From NCBI RefSeq assembly GCF_009733595.1, contig NZ_WOFH01000009.1:62001-126000 (forward strand): DNA of 64,000 nt, read 5' to 3'. A program made the position numbers and the translations under genes. This DNA is from Actinomadura litoris. Lineage in GTDB: Bacteria > Actinomycetota > Actinomycetes > Streptosporangiales > Streptosporangiaceae. The notes below the pieces were generated by a model. The model did no database searches. It was not told the origin of the DNA and saw only the letters and a program-made list of their open reading frames with translations. Of the stretch, positions 25,335-33,677 are shown piece after piece. The stretch's first letter is position 1; every line of letters starts with the position of its first letter.

Positions 25335-25991
25335 TCAGTGCGGCGTGACGCCGGTCCGGACGGCGAGGACGGCGAGCCTGATCCGGTTGGGGCAGCCCGT
25401 CTTGCGCATCAGGTTCGCGACGTGGGTCTTCACGGTGGTGACGCCGAGGTGGAGCCGGTCGCCGATCTCCCGGTTCGACAGGCCCGCGCCGACCAGCGCC
25501 AGCACCTCCGCCTCGCGCGCGGTCAGCCCCGCCGGGGGCCGCGGCTCGTCCTCCTCCCGCGGCTCCGAACGGGCCCGCACCGCCCGGTCGACGAGCCGCC
25601 GCAGCACATCGCCGCTGTAGGGGGACTCGCCGCCCGCCGCCATCCGCACGGCGCGCAGCAGCTCGGGCGGCGGCGCGTCCTTCACCATGAACCCGAACGC
25701 CCCGGCGGCGAGCGCGGGGTAGAGGTGGTCGTCGTCGTCGAAGGTGGTGAGCACCACGACCCGCACCGACGGCCAGGCCGCCGTGATCCGGCGGGTCGCG
25801 GCGATCCCGTCCACGCCGGGCATGCGCAGGTCCATCAGCACGACGTCCGGGCTCAGCTCCCCGACCAGGCGCGGCGCGTCGCGGCCGTCCCCGGCCTCGC
25901 CGACGACCTCCATGTCGGGCGCGGAGTCGCAGAGCATCCGCAGCCCCATCCGGACGAGGTGCTGGTCGTCCACCAGCAGGACGCGGATCAC
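25335..25991 (-). CDS. NarL/LuxR-type response regulator
   Basis: A 218-residue two-component response regulator. The receiver domain has the acidic pair in LLVDDQHLV, the phosphoacceptor Asp in DVVLMDLRMPG (near residue 53), the switch Thr in VVVLTTFDDDD, and the Lys in FMVKDAPPP. A C-terminal LuxR HTH follows: GLTAREAEVLALVGAGLSN and VTTVKTHVANLMRK. The GTG at 25991 overlaps the stop of the sensor kinase gene by four bases and has GGAGG five bases upstream. It therefore forms a coupled pair with the kinase. Target genes are unknown. Confidence 0.93.
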   Translation of the reverse strand: MIRVLLVDDQHLVRMGLRMLCDSAPDMEVVGEAGDGRDAPRLVGELSPDVVLMDLRMPGVDGIAATRRITAAWPSVRVVVLTTFDDDDHLYPALAAGAFGFMVKDAPPPELLRAVRMAAGGESPYSGDVLRRLVDRAVRARSEPREEDEPRPPAGLTAREAEVLALVGAGLSNREIGDRLHLGVTTVKTHVANLMRKTGCPNRIRLAVLAVRTGVTPH

Positions 25992-27208
25992 GCCGCCCTC
26001 CCCGACGGCTCGGCCCCCACGGGCGGGCCCTCGCCCGGGGGGAGGTCCGGGGCGGGGAACTCGGCGAGCAGCCGCCAGCCGCCGTGCTCGCGCGGCCCGG
26101 CGGCGAGCGTGCCGCCGAGCAGCTCGACGCGCTCGGTCATCCCGACGAGCCCGTGCCCCGAGGCCCCCGGCTCGCCCGCCGCGCGCGGCGCCCTGGCGGC
26201 GCGGGCGCCGTCGTCGGTGATCTCCAGCCGGACGGCCTGCCCGCCGACCCGCACCGACAGCGCGGCCGACGCGCCGGGGCCCGCGTGCCGGGCGACGTTC
26301 GCGAGCCCCTCCTGGACGATCCGCAGCACGGTCAGCCGCCGGACGGCGTCCAGCCCCGCGACACCGGGGTCGATGTCGGCGGCGATCTCCAGCCCGTCGC
26401 CCCGGCCGCGCTCCAGCGCCGCCTCCAGCGCGGCGGGCAGCCCGGCGCGCTCGACCAGCGGCACGCCCGGCTCGGCGAGGCCCGGGTCGCGCAGCACGGC
26501 CACGAGGTGGCGCAGGTCGGCGAGCGCCGCCGCGCCGGAGGCGTGCAGGTCGTCCAGCACCTCGGTGACGCGCGGGTCGGCGGAGGGCAGGACGTGCCGG
26601 GCCACCCCCACCCGCAGCACCATCGAGGACACGTGGTGCGCGACGAGGTCGTGCAGCTCGCGGGCGATGGCGGCGCGCTCGCCCGCCCGCGCGGCGACCG
26701 TCTGCGAGCGGCGCGAGCGCTCCTGCTCCTCCAACCGCTCGCGGGTGAGCCGGATGTAGGCGCCGAGCAGCATCGGCAGCCCGACCAGGACCGCGACCCG
26801 GAACAGCGTCGGCGGGACGTCCTCGGCGGTGCCGACCGCGTGCACGCACACCAGCGCGGCGACCAGGCCCGCGACGGCGGCGAGCGCCCGGCCCCGGCAC
26901 GGCCGCAGCGCCAGCTCGAACAGCGTGATCGCGATCATTCCCTTGAGCGTGACCGCGGCGTGCGCGTGCAGCATGTCGCCGAGCACCAGCAGCGCCGCGG
27001 CGGTGACCGGCGCCACCTGGGCGGCCCGGCTGGCGGAGGGCAGCAGGACGCCCGCGAAGGCGGCGGCGAACCCGGCGGACACGATCGCGCCGTCGGTGAC
27101 GTCCTGCGGACGGTGCAGCAGCAGCAGGTCGCCGAGGCCGAGCACGGCCAGCACGACGAGCCGGGCGGGGCCCGAGCCTCCGTCGAACGCCCGCTCCATC
27201 CATCGCAT
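25988..27208 (-). CDS. Two-component sensor histidine kinase (HisKA_3 type)
   Basis: A 406-residue membrane sensor kinase. The first 165 residues hold four to six transmembrane segments (LVVLAVLGLGDLLLL, IVSAGFAAAFAGVLLP, VAPVTAAALLVLGDML, LAAVAGLVAALVCV, FRVAVLVGLPMLLGAY). The phosphorylated His is in ERAAIARELHDLVAHHVS. The ATPase domain has LRIVQEGLANVARHAG (N box), LEITDDGA (G1) and GHGLVGMTERVELLGG (G2). No extracytoplasmic sensing domain is present, so a membrane cue is likely. ATG at 27208; GTG two codons earlier is also possible. It is coupled to the response regulator by a GTGA overlap. Confidence 0.9.
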   Translation of the reverse strand: MRWMERAFDGGSGPARLVVLAVLGLGDLLLLHRPQDVTDGAIVSAGFAAAFAGVLLPSASRAAQVAPVTAAALLVLGDMLHAHAAVTLKGMIAITLFELALRPCRGRALAAVAGLVAALVCVHAVGTAEDVPPTLFRVAVLVGLPMLLGAYIRLTRERLEEQERSRRSQTVAARAGERAAIARELHDLVAHHVSSMVLRVGVARHVLPSADPRVTEVLDDLHASGAAALADLRHLVAVLRDPGLAEPGVPLVERAGLPAALEAALERGRGDGLEIAADIDPGVAGLDAVRRLTVLRIVQEGLANVARHAGPGASAALSVRVGGQAVRLEITDDGARAARAPRAAGEPGASGHGLVGMTERVELLGGTLAAGPREHGGWRLLAEFPAPDLPPGEGPPVGAEPSGRAA

Positions 27209-27257
27209 CAGCACGTCCCGATCGTACGAGCCGGGCCCGCCGGCGCGGCTCCTGCGA

Positions 27258-27279
27258 CCGGAGGAGGCGCCTCCTCCGG
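27258..27279. promoter_or_regulatory. Perfect 22-bp palindrome upstream of the sensor kinase
   Basis: An 11+11 bp perfect palindrome without a loop is centred on GGCGCC, with arms of CCGGAGGAGGC. It lies 50 nt upstream of the kinase start and 115 nt after the TetR stop. It could be an operator for the two-component operon or a terminator for tetR; the sequence does not decide. Confidence 0.4.
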
Positions 27280-27393
27280 GAGGCCGCGGCGCCGTCCTCG
27301 CGGCGGACGCGCCGTCCCGCCCGCGGCGCCGAGAGTGGGGCGCATCCCCTCCCGGAAGGACGCACCGTGGACCACCTGGCAGCCGCGCCGCCG

Positions 27394-28158
27394 CTACCCC
27401 TCGCCCTTCGGCGGGGTGTAGGTGAGGCCGAGGACGCCGGCGATCTCCGAGAGCATCAGCTCGAACATGGGCGCGGCGTCGTCCAGGGCGAAGTCCAGAT
27501 GCCCGAAGACCTCCAGGCTGACGCTCCCCTGGAGCCGGATCCAGCAGGCGAGGAACTGCTGGATCACCCCGATCGGCAGCTCGACCCGGAGGTCCTCCTC
27601 GCGGTACCGGACGAGCTGCGCGTACAGGGCCGGGTCGATCTCGTCGTCGGAGGGGACGGGGAAGGGCCGCTTGCGCCACAGCTCCATGAACAGCGCCATG
27701 AACGTCCAGCCGAACTTGCGGGCGCACTCCTCGGCGAAGTCGGAGTCCTCCTCCTCGTAGAGGGTGCCGCGCACGGGGGTGCCGAACAGCAGCGCGTACT
27801 CGCGCGGATGGGCGAAGGCCCACAGCCGGAACCGCCGGGACACCGCGAGGAACTTGCCGCTCAGGTCGCCGCCCTCGACGCCGTGCATCGCCTCGCGCAG
27901 GTCCTCGGTCAGCTCGGTGAAGATGTCGCCGACCAGGTGCCGGAGCAGCTCGCCGTGGCTGCCGAAGTACCGGTACAGCGCGGGCGCGGTCATCCCCATC
28001 GCGCGGGCGATCGCGCGCAGCGTGACCGCGTCGGCGCCCTCCTCGACGAGGATCCGCCGCGCGGTCTCGGAGATCTCCTTGACCGTCGCCGCGCGCAGCC
28101 GGTCCCGCCGTGTCGTCACCTTCCGCCGCCCCTCTGCTCCTCCGTGTCCCGGTCGCAT
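27394..28158 (-). CDS. TetR-family regulator, divergent from the MmpL transporter
   Basis: A 254-residue repressor-type protein. The HTH runs through RILVEEGADAVTLRAIARAMGMTAPALYRYFGSHGE in the first third, with the TetR signature recognition helix ALYRYF. The C-terminal domain resembles the TetR_C_33/WHG type (RLWAFAHPREYALLFGTP). ATG at 28158 follows GAGGG closely; GTG at 28119 would give a more usual N-terminus (TTRRDRLRAATVKE). It is divergent from the MmpL-type transporter and separated by 113 nt holding an inverted repeat, so it probably represses both genes. The ligand is unknown. Confidence 0.87.
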   Translation of the reverse strand: MRPGHGGAEGRRKVTTRRDRLRAATVKEISETARRILVEEGADAVTLRAIARAMGMTAPALYRYFGSHGELLRHLVGDIFTELTEDLREAMHGVEGGDLSGKFLAVSRRFRLWAFAHPREYALLFGTPVRGTLYEEEDSDFAEECARKFGWTFMALFMELWRKRPFPVPSDDEIDPALYAQLVRYREEDLRVELPIGVIQQFLACWIRLQGSVSLEVFGHLDFALDDAAPMFELMLSEIAGVLGLTYTPPKGEG

Positions 28159-28203
28159 GATCCCTCAAGAAACACCCTTGACGATAGTGAAGCTCGTATG
28201 CAA

Positions 28204-28236
28204 AGTTAACACCATTCACTCTAAACAGCGTTAACT
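28204..28236. promoter_or_regulatory. Candidate TetR operator between tetR and mmpL
   Basis: AGTTAAC at 28204-28210 and GTTAACT at 28230-28236 form an inverted repeat with a 19-nt spacer, in an AT-rich patch that stands out from its surroundings. It lies 36 nt before the transporter start. Repressor binding is inferred from position and symmetry. Confidence 0.5.
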
Positions 28237-28271
28237 CTCGTGATGGTTGATTACCCGCAGGAAGGACGACC

Positions 28272-30467
28272 ATGTTCGATCAATGGGGCCGGTGGGTCCA
28301 CCGGCGCCGCCGCGCGGTCCTCGCGGTCGCGGGTGCGCTGCTCGTCGTCGCCGCCGTCTGGGGCACGGGCGTCTTCGGCGCGCTGTCCTCGGGGGGCGGC
28401 TTCAACACCCCCGACAGCGAGAGCGCCCGCGCGGCGGCGACCGCCGAGCGCGACCTCGGCCGCGACCAGGCCGACGTCGTGATCCTCTACCGGGGCCGCC
28501 CCGGGATGACGGTCGACGACCCGGCCTACCGCGCCTCGGTCGAGCGGGCGCTCGCCGCGCTGCCGCGCGCCGAGGTCACCGCCGCCGTCACGTACTGGAC
28601 GGCGAGATCGCCGCAGTTCGTCAGCAAGGACAGGACGGCCACCTACGCCGTGCTGCGCCTGGCCGGGTCCGACGACGGCGCCCGCGACGACTCCTACGAC
28701 GCGGTCAAGGACCGGCTCACCGAGGTCGACGGCGGCCTCACCGCCAAGGTCGGCGGGCTCGTCGGCACCGGCACCGCGATCAACTCGCGGGTGGCCTCCG
28801 ACATCGGCCGGGCCGAGGGCATGGCGATGCCGATCCTGCTGGTGCTGCTCGTGCTGATCTTCGGCGGGCTGGTGGCGGCGAGCCTGCCGCTGGCCGTCGG
28901 CGGCGTCGCGATCCTCGGCTCGTTCACCGCGCTGCACCTGCTCACCTACGTCACGGACGTGTCGATCTTCGCGGTGAACATCACCACGTTCCTCGGGCTC
29001 GGCCTCGCCATCGACTACGGGCTGTTCATGGTGAGCCGGTTCCGCGAGGAGATCGCCCGCGACCCGGACCGCGTCTCGATCGAGGACGCGCTCGCCACCA
29101 CCATGGCCACCGCCGGGCGCACCGTCGCGGTGTCGGGCGTCACGGTCGCGGTGTCGCTGTCGGGGCTGCTGCTGTTCGACCAGAACTTCCTGCGCTCGAT
29201 GGGCTACGGCGGCATCGCGACCGTGTTCGTCTGCATGGTCGGCGCGCTGACCGTCCTGCCCGCGCTGCTGGCCGTGCTCGGAACCCGGGTGAACGCGCTG
29301 TCGATCCGGCGGCGCAGGAAGGCGGCCGCCGCGCACGGCGCCGAGGGCCGGGCGAACGGCTGGTGGGGACGCCTCGCGCACAGCGTGATGCGCCGTCCCG
29401 TCGTCTACGTCGCGGCCACGGTCGTGCTGCTCGGCGTCCTCGGCGCGCCCGCCCTGCGGATCAACTGGGGCGGCGTCGACGCCAAGGCCCTGCCCGAGGG
29501 CGCCGACGCCCGCGTCGTCGCCGAGACGATGGAGACGCAGTTCCCGCGCAACGTGACCGACCCCATCGAGGCGGTCGTGACCGGCACGTCCGACCGGGCG
29601 GCGATCCAGGCGTACGGGGACCGCCTGGACGCGCTGGACGGCGTGACCGGCGCGGCCGTCACCGGCACCAACACCGCGAACGGCGGGACGACCACCCGTA
29701 TCGCGCTGCGCTATGACGCCGACCCGAACTCCAGCGAGGCGCGGGCGCTGGTGGACAGGGTCCGGGACGTCCCTGCCCCGCCCGGCGCGAAGGTCGAGGT
29801 CGGCGGCTCGACCGCCGAGATCGTCGACCAGCTCTCCAGCATCGGCGCGACGCTGCCCTGGCTCGCGCTGCTCGTCGGCGGCGCCACGTTCGTGCTGCTG
29901 TTCCTCGCGTTCGGCTCGGTGATCCTGCCGCTGAAGGCGATCGTGATGAACGTGCTGACGCTCGGGGCGACGTTCGGCGCGCTCGTGCTGGTCTTCCAGG
30001 AGGGCCACCTGTCCGGCCCGCTGGACTTCACCGCGACCGGCTCGGTGTCCCCCGCGATGCCGATCCTGATGCTGGCGATCCTGTTCGGGATCTCGATGGA
30101 CTACGAGGTGTTCCTGCTGTCGCGGGTGCGCGAGCAGTACGACCTGACCGGCTCCACCACCGCCGCCGTCGGCGCCGGCGTGCAGCGCACCGGCGGGATC
30201 ATCACGAGCGCGGCGCTGCTGTTCATCGTCGTGATCGGCGCGTTCGCGACGTCCGGGGTCACGTTCATCAAGATGGTCGGGGTCGGGATGGCGCTGGCGA
30301 TCGTGCTGGACGCGACCGTCGTGCGGGCGCTGCTCGTGCCCGCCACGATGCGGCTGCTCGGGCGCGCGAACTGGTGGGCCCCCGGCCCGCTGGGCCGCCT
30401 GTACGCGCGGTACGGGATCCGGGAGGACGACCACCCGTCCCCGGCCGCGCTGGAGCCCGTGTCCTGA
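28272..30467 (+). CDS. MmpL/RND-superfamily membrane transporter
   Basis: A 731-residue membrane protein with two RND/MMPL repeats. The first transmembrane helix is AVLAVAGALLVVAAVWG, followed by an external loop of about 150 residues. The helix bundle contains GLAIDYGLFMVSRFREE near residue 250, and the matching second half has GISMDYEVFLLSRVREQY near residue 610; these carry the proton-relay Asp-Tyr pairs. MmpL proteins export lipids, siderophores or drugs by proton motive force. GGAAGG lies 6 nt before the ATG at 28272. It is divergent from a TetR gene and ends at a 16-bp-stem terminator. It is a standalone transporter, so the substrate cannot be inferred. Confidence 0.93.
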   Translation: MFDQWGRWVHRRRRAVLAVAGALLVVAAVWGTGVFGALSSGGGFNTPDSESARAAATAERDLGRDQADVVILYRGRPGMTVDDPAYRASVERALAALPRAEVTAAVTYWTARSPQFVSKDRTATYAVLRLAGSDDGARDDSYDAVKDRLTEVDGGLTAKVGGLVGTGTAINSRVASDIGRAEGMAMPILLVLLVLIFGGLVAASLPLAVGGVAILGSFTALHLLTYVTDVSIFAVNITTFLGLGLAIDYGLFMVSRFREEIARDPDRVSIEDALATTMATAGRTVAVSGVTVAVSLSGLLLFDQNFLRSMGYGGIATVFVCMVGALTVLPALLAVLGTRVNALSIRRRRKAAAAHGAEGRANGWWGRLAHSVMRRPVVYVAATVVLLGVLGAPALRINWGGVDAKALPEGADARVVAETMETQFPRNVTDPIEAVVTGTSDRAAIQAYGDRLDALDGVTGAAVTGTNTANGGTTTRIALRYDADPNSSEARALVDRVRDVPAPPGAKVEVGGSTAEIVDQLSSIGATLPWLALLVGGATFVLLFLAFGSVILPLKAIVMNVLTLGATFGALVLVFQEGHLSGPLDFTATGSVSPAMPILMLAILFGISMDYEVFLLSRVREQYDLTGSTTAAVGAGVQRTGGIITSAALLFIVVIGAFATSGVTFIKMVGVGMALAIVLDATVVRALLVPATMRLLGRANWWAPGPLGRLYARYGIREDDHPSPAALEPVS

Positions 30468-30492
30468 CCGGTACCGGCCGGACGTGATACGA

Positions 30493-30528
30493 CGAGGTGG
30501 GGCGAAGGTGATCCTTCGCCCCACCTCG
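30493..30528 (+). terminator. Strong intrinsic terminator of the MmpL gene
   Basis: A perfect 16-bp stem (30493-30508 with 30513-30528) closes on a TGAT loop and is followed by CCGTTTCCC. It starts 25 nt after the transporter stop. Confidence 0.88.
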
Positions 30529-30622
30529 CCGTTTCCCGCCCCGGCCACATCGCCCGAACCGCTTGTGATCTCCCTCTCGGCGGCGCCAGACTGAACGGGA
30601 TTCTTGTTGGGGGGAGAGCACG

Positions 30623-30925
30623 ATGTCCGTGCAAGCCATCAGCGAGGCCGAGGCGGCGCTCGCGCACCTGGAACGGCTCACCGAGGTCCTGCGGTCCGGC
30701 GGCTGGATCGTCGAGGTCGCCGCGCACGCCGACCGGTGGCCGTCCGCCCTGGTCGCCAACCCCGAGATGCGGGGGCTGAACGAGAACGTCATCGCCGTCC
30801 TGGAGCAGCCCGGCGGCACATGGTCCTACTTCTACGGCTGGGGCGAGCGGATCTGCCCGTGCGCCGAGCCGGAGGCCGCCGCGTCCGCGCTCGCCCGCGT
30901 GCTGTCGGCGCGCCGCGACGGCTGA
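30623..30925 (+). CDS. Small protein of unknown function
   Basis: A 100-residue protein with no recognised family. It starts with an acidic helix (ISEAEAALAHLERLTEVLRSGG), then a beta-like segment WIVEVAAHADRWPSALVANPE, and an aromatic stretch TWSYFYGWGERICPCAEPE near the end containing a CPC pair. No signal peptide is evident. The ATG at 30623 has GGGGGGAG about six bases upstream, which is a good ribosome-binding site and supports expression. It stands alone between two terminated transcription units. Confidence 0.65.
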   Translation: MSVQAISEAEAALAHLERLTEVLRSGGWIVEVAAHADRWPSALVANPEMRGLNENVIAVLEQPGGTWSYFYGWGERICPCAEPEAAASALARVLSARRDG

Positions 30926-31101
30926 CCCCGCGCCCGCCCCCGCCCGCGTTTCCGTCCCCGCCCCCCGGCCAGGCGGACTTCCTCCCCGCCCGGCCTTCTT
31001 CTTGACCCGACACGGGAACTCCGCGCGCCCGTCCGACGACGGCGCGTAGGCATGATCGTGAGCCACCGGTCGCCGGCACCGGTCCCACGGAGAGGAAGAT
31101 C

Positions 31102-31647
31102 ATGCCATTGACCGTCCGCGCCGCCCTCACGCTGGCCACCGCCGGCGTCGCGCTGGCCTCGCTCCCGGTCCCCGCGATGGCCCGCGACGCGTCCGCGCGC
31201 GGCGAGCCGCCCCGGGAGGACCCGCACATCATCTCGGTGGGCCCGACCTACGTCCACGACCCCGCCTACTCGGGCGTCCGGACGGAGATCCTCGTCGCCG
31301 AGCAGGGGCGCCGCACGATCGTGAACCTCAAGGCCACCGGGTTCCCCGCCAAGACCGCGGGCCGCACGTTCGGCGCCCACGTCCACCGGAAGGCGTGCGG
31401 CAAGAACCCCGCCGACGCCGGCGAGCACTACCGCGACCCGAGGATCTCGTCGAAGGCCCCGCTCCGCGACAAGGAGATCTGGCTCGACCTCAAGGTCAGG
31501 AGGGACGGCACCGCCAAGGCGCGGACCGTCCACCGCGGGCTCGTCGCCCACCGGGCCGCGGGCTCGATCGTCATCCACGCCGAGCCGACCGACCCCAGGA
31601 GCGGGGGCGCCGGGACGCGGCTCCTGTGCACCAACGTGCCGTTCTGA
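31102..31647 (+). CDS. Secreted Cu/Zn superoxide dismutase-like protein
   Basis: A 181-residue exported protein with a signal peptide through about residue 28 (ALTLATAGVALASLPVPAMA). The SOD_Cu fold signature appears as GRTFGAHVHRKACG, with the paired copper histidines HVH, GEHYRDP (bridging-type His) and SIVIHAEPTD (fourth copper His). Two cysteines (KACG, LLCTN) occupy the positions of the conserved disulfide. The usual zinc-ligand stretch with additional His and Asp is not evident, so the site may be copper-only or non-catalytic. GGAGAGGAAG lies before the ATG at 31102. It converges on ku with a terminator between. Confidence 0.75.
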   Translation: MPLTVRAALTLATAGVALASLPVPAMARDASARGEPPREDPHIISVGPTYVHDPAYSGVRTEILVAEQGRRTIVNLKATGFPAKTAGRTFGAHVHRKACGKNPADAGEHYRDPRISSKAPLRDKEIWLDLKVRRDGTAKARTVHRGLVAHRAAGSIVIHAEPTDPRSGGAGTRLLCTNVPF

Positions 31648-31673
31648 ATCCGCCGGTCTGAACACCACGGGCC

Positions 31674-31701
31674 GCCCGCCGCCGTCCCGTCGGCGGCGGG
31701 C
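31674..31701. terminator. Terminator between the SOD-like gene and ku
   Basis: An 11-bp stem (31674-31684 with 31691-31701) with a TCCCGT loop lies in the 54-nt gap between convergent genes and abuts the ku stop codon. Confidence 0.7.
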
Positions 31702-32589
31702 TCAGGCCGACTTGCGGCTCCGGCTCCGCCCCTTGGCCGGCTCCTTCTTCGCCGGCTCCTTCTTCCCGCCCGACTTGGCCGAGGACCCCTTGCCCCCGGC
31801 GGGCTTCCGCTCGCCGCGCCCCTTCTTCGCCGCCTCGACGCTCGCGCGCAGCGCGCTGAGCAGGTCCGCGGCGGGCTCCGCCGCCTCCTCCTCCGCCGGG
31901 CGGGTGACCTCCCGCCCCTCCACCTTCGCGTCGATCACCTGCTGGAGCGCCTCCCGGTAGGCGTCCTTGTACTCCCCGGGGTCGAACTCCCCCTCCATCG
32001 ACTCGATCAGCGACGTCGCCATCGTCAACTCCTGCTTGCGGACCTCGACGTCCTCCTCCAGGAAGGGGAAGTCGGCCGCGCGGACCTCGTCGGGCCACAG
32101 CATGGTCTCCAGCACGAACACCCCGCCGCGCACCCGCAGCGTCGCCAGCGACTCGCGCTGCCGCAGCGCCACCTTGACGATCGCGACCTGCCCCGACTCC
32201 TCCAGCGCGTCGCGCAGCAGGACGTAGGGCTTGGCGCCCTGCGCGTCCGGCTCCAGGTAGTAGGACTTCGCGAAGTAGATCGGGTCGACCTCGTCGCGCT
32301 CCACGAACTGGAGGACGTCGATCCTGCGGCTGGAGGACAGCGGCAGGTCGGCGAAGTCCTCGTCGGTCAGGATCACCATCTCGCCGCTCGGCAGCTCGTA
32401 CCCCTTGGCGATGTCGGAGTAGGACACCTCCTCGCCGTCGACCGTGCAGACCCGCTTGTACTTGATCCGGCCCCCGTCCTCGCGGTGTACCTGGTGGAAG
32501 GCGACGTCCCGCTGCTCGGTCGCCGAATAGAGCTTCACCGGTATCGTCACCAGCCCGAACGAGATCGCGCCCTTCCAGATACTGCGCAT
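31702..32589 (-). CDS. ku: Ku, DNA-end-binding protein of bacterial NHEJ
   Basis: A 295-residue homodimeric ring protein that binds broken DNA ends and recruits LigD. The N-terminus MRSIWKGAISFGLVTIPVKLY is diagnostic, and the core beta-barrel runs to about residue 200 (DVLQFVERDEVDPIYFAKSYYL and ESLATLRVRGG are family segments). The last 50 residues are Lys/Gly/Ser/Arg-rich (KKEPAKKEPAKGRSRSRKSA), an extension linked in other Ku proteins to DNA threading. AAGGAGAG precedes the ATG. It is divergent from the split ligD genes, 113 nt apart, forming a compact end-joining locus. Confidence 0.96.
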   Translation of the reverse strand: MRSIWKGAISFGLVTIPVKLYSATEQRDVAFHQVHREDGGRIKYKRVCTVDGEEVSYSDIAKGYELPSGEMVILTDEDFADLPLSSSRRIDVLQFVERDEVDPIYFAKSYYLEPDAQGAKPYVLLRDALEESGQVAIVKVALRQRESLATLRVRGGVFVLETMLWPDEVRAADFPFLEEDVEVRKQELTMATSLIESMEGEFDPGEYKDAYREALQQVIDAKVEGREVTRPAEEEAAEPAADLLSALRASVEAAKKGRGERKPAGGKGSSAKSGGKKEPAKKEPAKGRSRSRKSA

Positions 32590-32702
32590 GATCTCTCCTT
32601 ACCCAGCGCGTTCCTCCCCCTAGCGTCGCAACCTCGTTCGATTTGCTCCACAACGAGCCGTTGATCCTTTTCTCCGGCGCGGGCAACGGGTAGGACGCGG
32701 GT

Positions 32703-33677
32703 ATGACCACGCCTTGGCCCGTCGAACCGATGATGGCCGTCACCGGGGACCTCCCGGGCGACGGCGACCGCTGGGGCCTGGAGCTCAAATGGGACGGCGT
32801 CCGCGTGCTGGCCCACGTCTCCGCCGCCGGAGTCCGCGCCTGCGGGCGGCGCGGCGGCGACGTGGCCGGACGCTACCCCGAGCTGTCCGGCCTGGCCGAC
32901 CTCCTCCCCGACCGGGACGTGGTCCTGGACGGCGAGGTCGTCGCCTTCGAGGAGGGGCGCCCGAGCTTCGAGCGCCTCCAGCGCCGCATGCACGTGGGGC
33001 GCCCCGACCCGCGGCTGATCCGCGAGGTCCCCGTCCGGTACGTGGCGTTCGACCTGCTGCGCGTGGACGGCCGCGGGCTGTACGACGTCCCCTACGCCGA
33101 GCGCCGCGCGCTGCTCGCCGAGCTGGACCTCGCCGGCACCGGCCCCGTGGAGGTCCCCCCGTACCTGCACGGCGGCGACACCGGCCAGGTCAAGGAGCTG
33201 CTCGACTTCACCGTGGAGCAGCGCCTGGAGGGGGTGCTCGCCAAGCGGCTCGACTCCCCCTACCGGCCCGGCCGCCGCGTCGACTTCTGGCGCAAGGTCA
33301 AGAACTTCATGACCCGCGAGGTCGTCGTCTGCGGCTGGAAGCCCGGCAAGGGGCGGCGCGAGGGCGGGGTCGGCTCGCTGCTGCTCGGCGAGTACGACGG
33401 GAAGGGCCGGCTGTGCTTCGTCGGGCATGTCGGCACCGGCTTCACCGATCGGGCGCTGGACGAGCTGTACGGCACGCTGTGGCCGCTGCGCCGCGCCGGG
33501 AGCCCCTACGACGAGGCCGTGCCGCGCGAGTTCACCCGCGACGCCCAGTGGGTTGAGCCCCGCCTCGTCGGGGAGGTCGCCTACGGCTCGCGCACCAGGG
33601 ACGGGCGGCTGCGGCACCCGTCCTGGCGCGGGCTGCGCGACGACAAGGACCCCCTGGAGGTCAGCCTTGAGCAGTGA
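32703..33677 (+). CDS. NHEJ ATP-dependent DNA ligase (LigD ligase module)
   Basis: A 324-residue ATP-dependent ligase that seals breaks in the Ku/LigD pathway. The adenylation motif is LELKWDGVRV, with the AMP-accepting lysine near residue 35. Motif III appears as DVVLDGEVVAFEEGRP, motif IIIa as RYVAFDLLRVDG, motif IV as LEGVLAKRLDSPY, and motif V as DFWRKVKNF. The C-terminal OB fold contains VGSLLLGEYD and HVGTGFTD. In many bacteria this module is fused to the polymerase and phosphoesterase in one LigD; here it is a separate gene. It overlaps the polymerase gene by 11 nt. Confidence 0.93.
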   Translation: MTTPWPVEPMMAVTGDLPGDGDRWGLELKWDGVRVLAHVSAAGVRACGRRGGDVAGRYPELSGLADLLPDRDVVLDGEVVAFEEGRPSFERLQRRMHVGRPDPRLIREVPVRYVAFDLLRVDGRGLYDVPYAERRALLAELDLAGTGPVEVPPYLHGGDTGQVKELLDFTVEQRLEGVLAKRLDSPYRPGRRVDFWRKVKNFMTREVVVCGWKPGKGRREGGVGSLLLGEYDGKGRLCFVGHVGTGFTDRALDELYGTLWPLRRAGSPYDEAVPREFTRDAQWVEPRLVGEVAYGSRTRDGRLRHPSWRGLRDDKDPLEVSLEQ

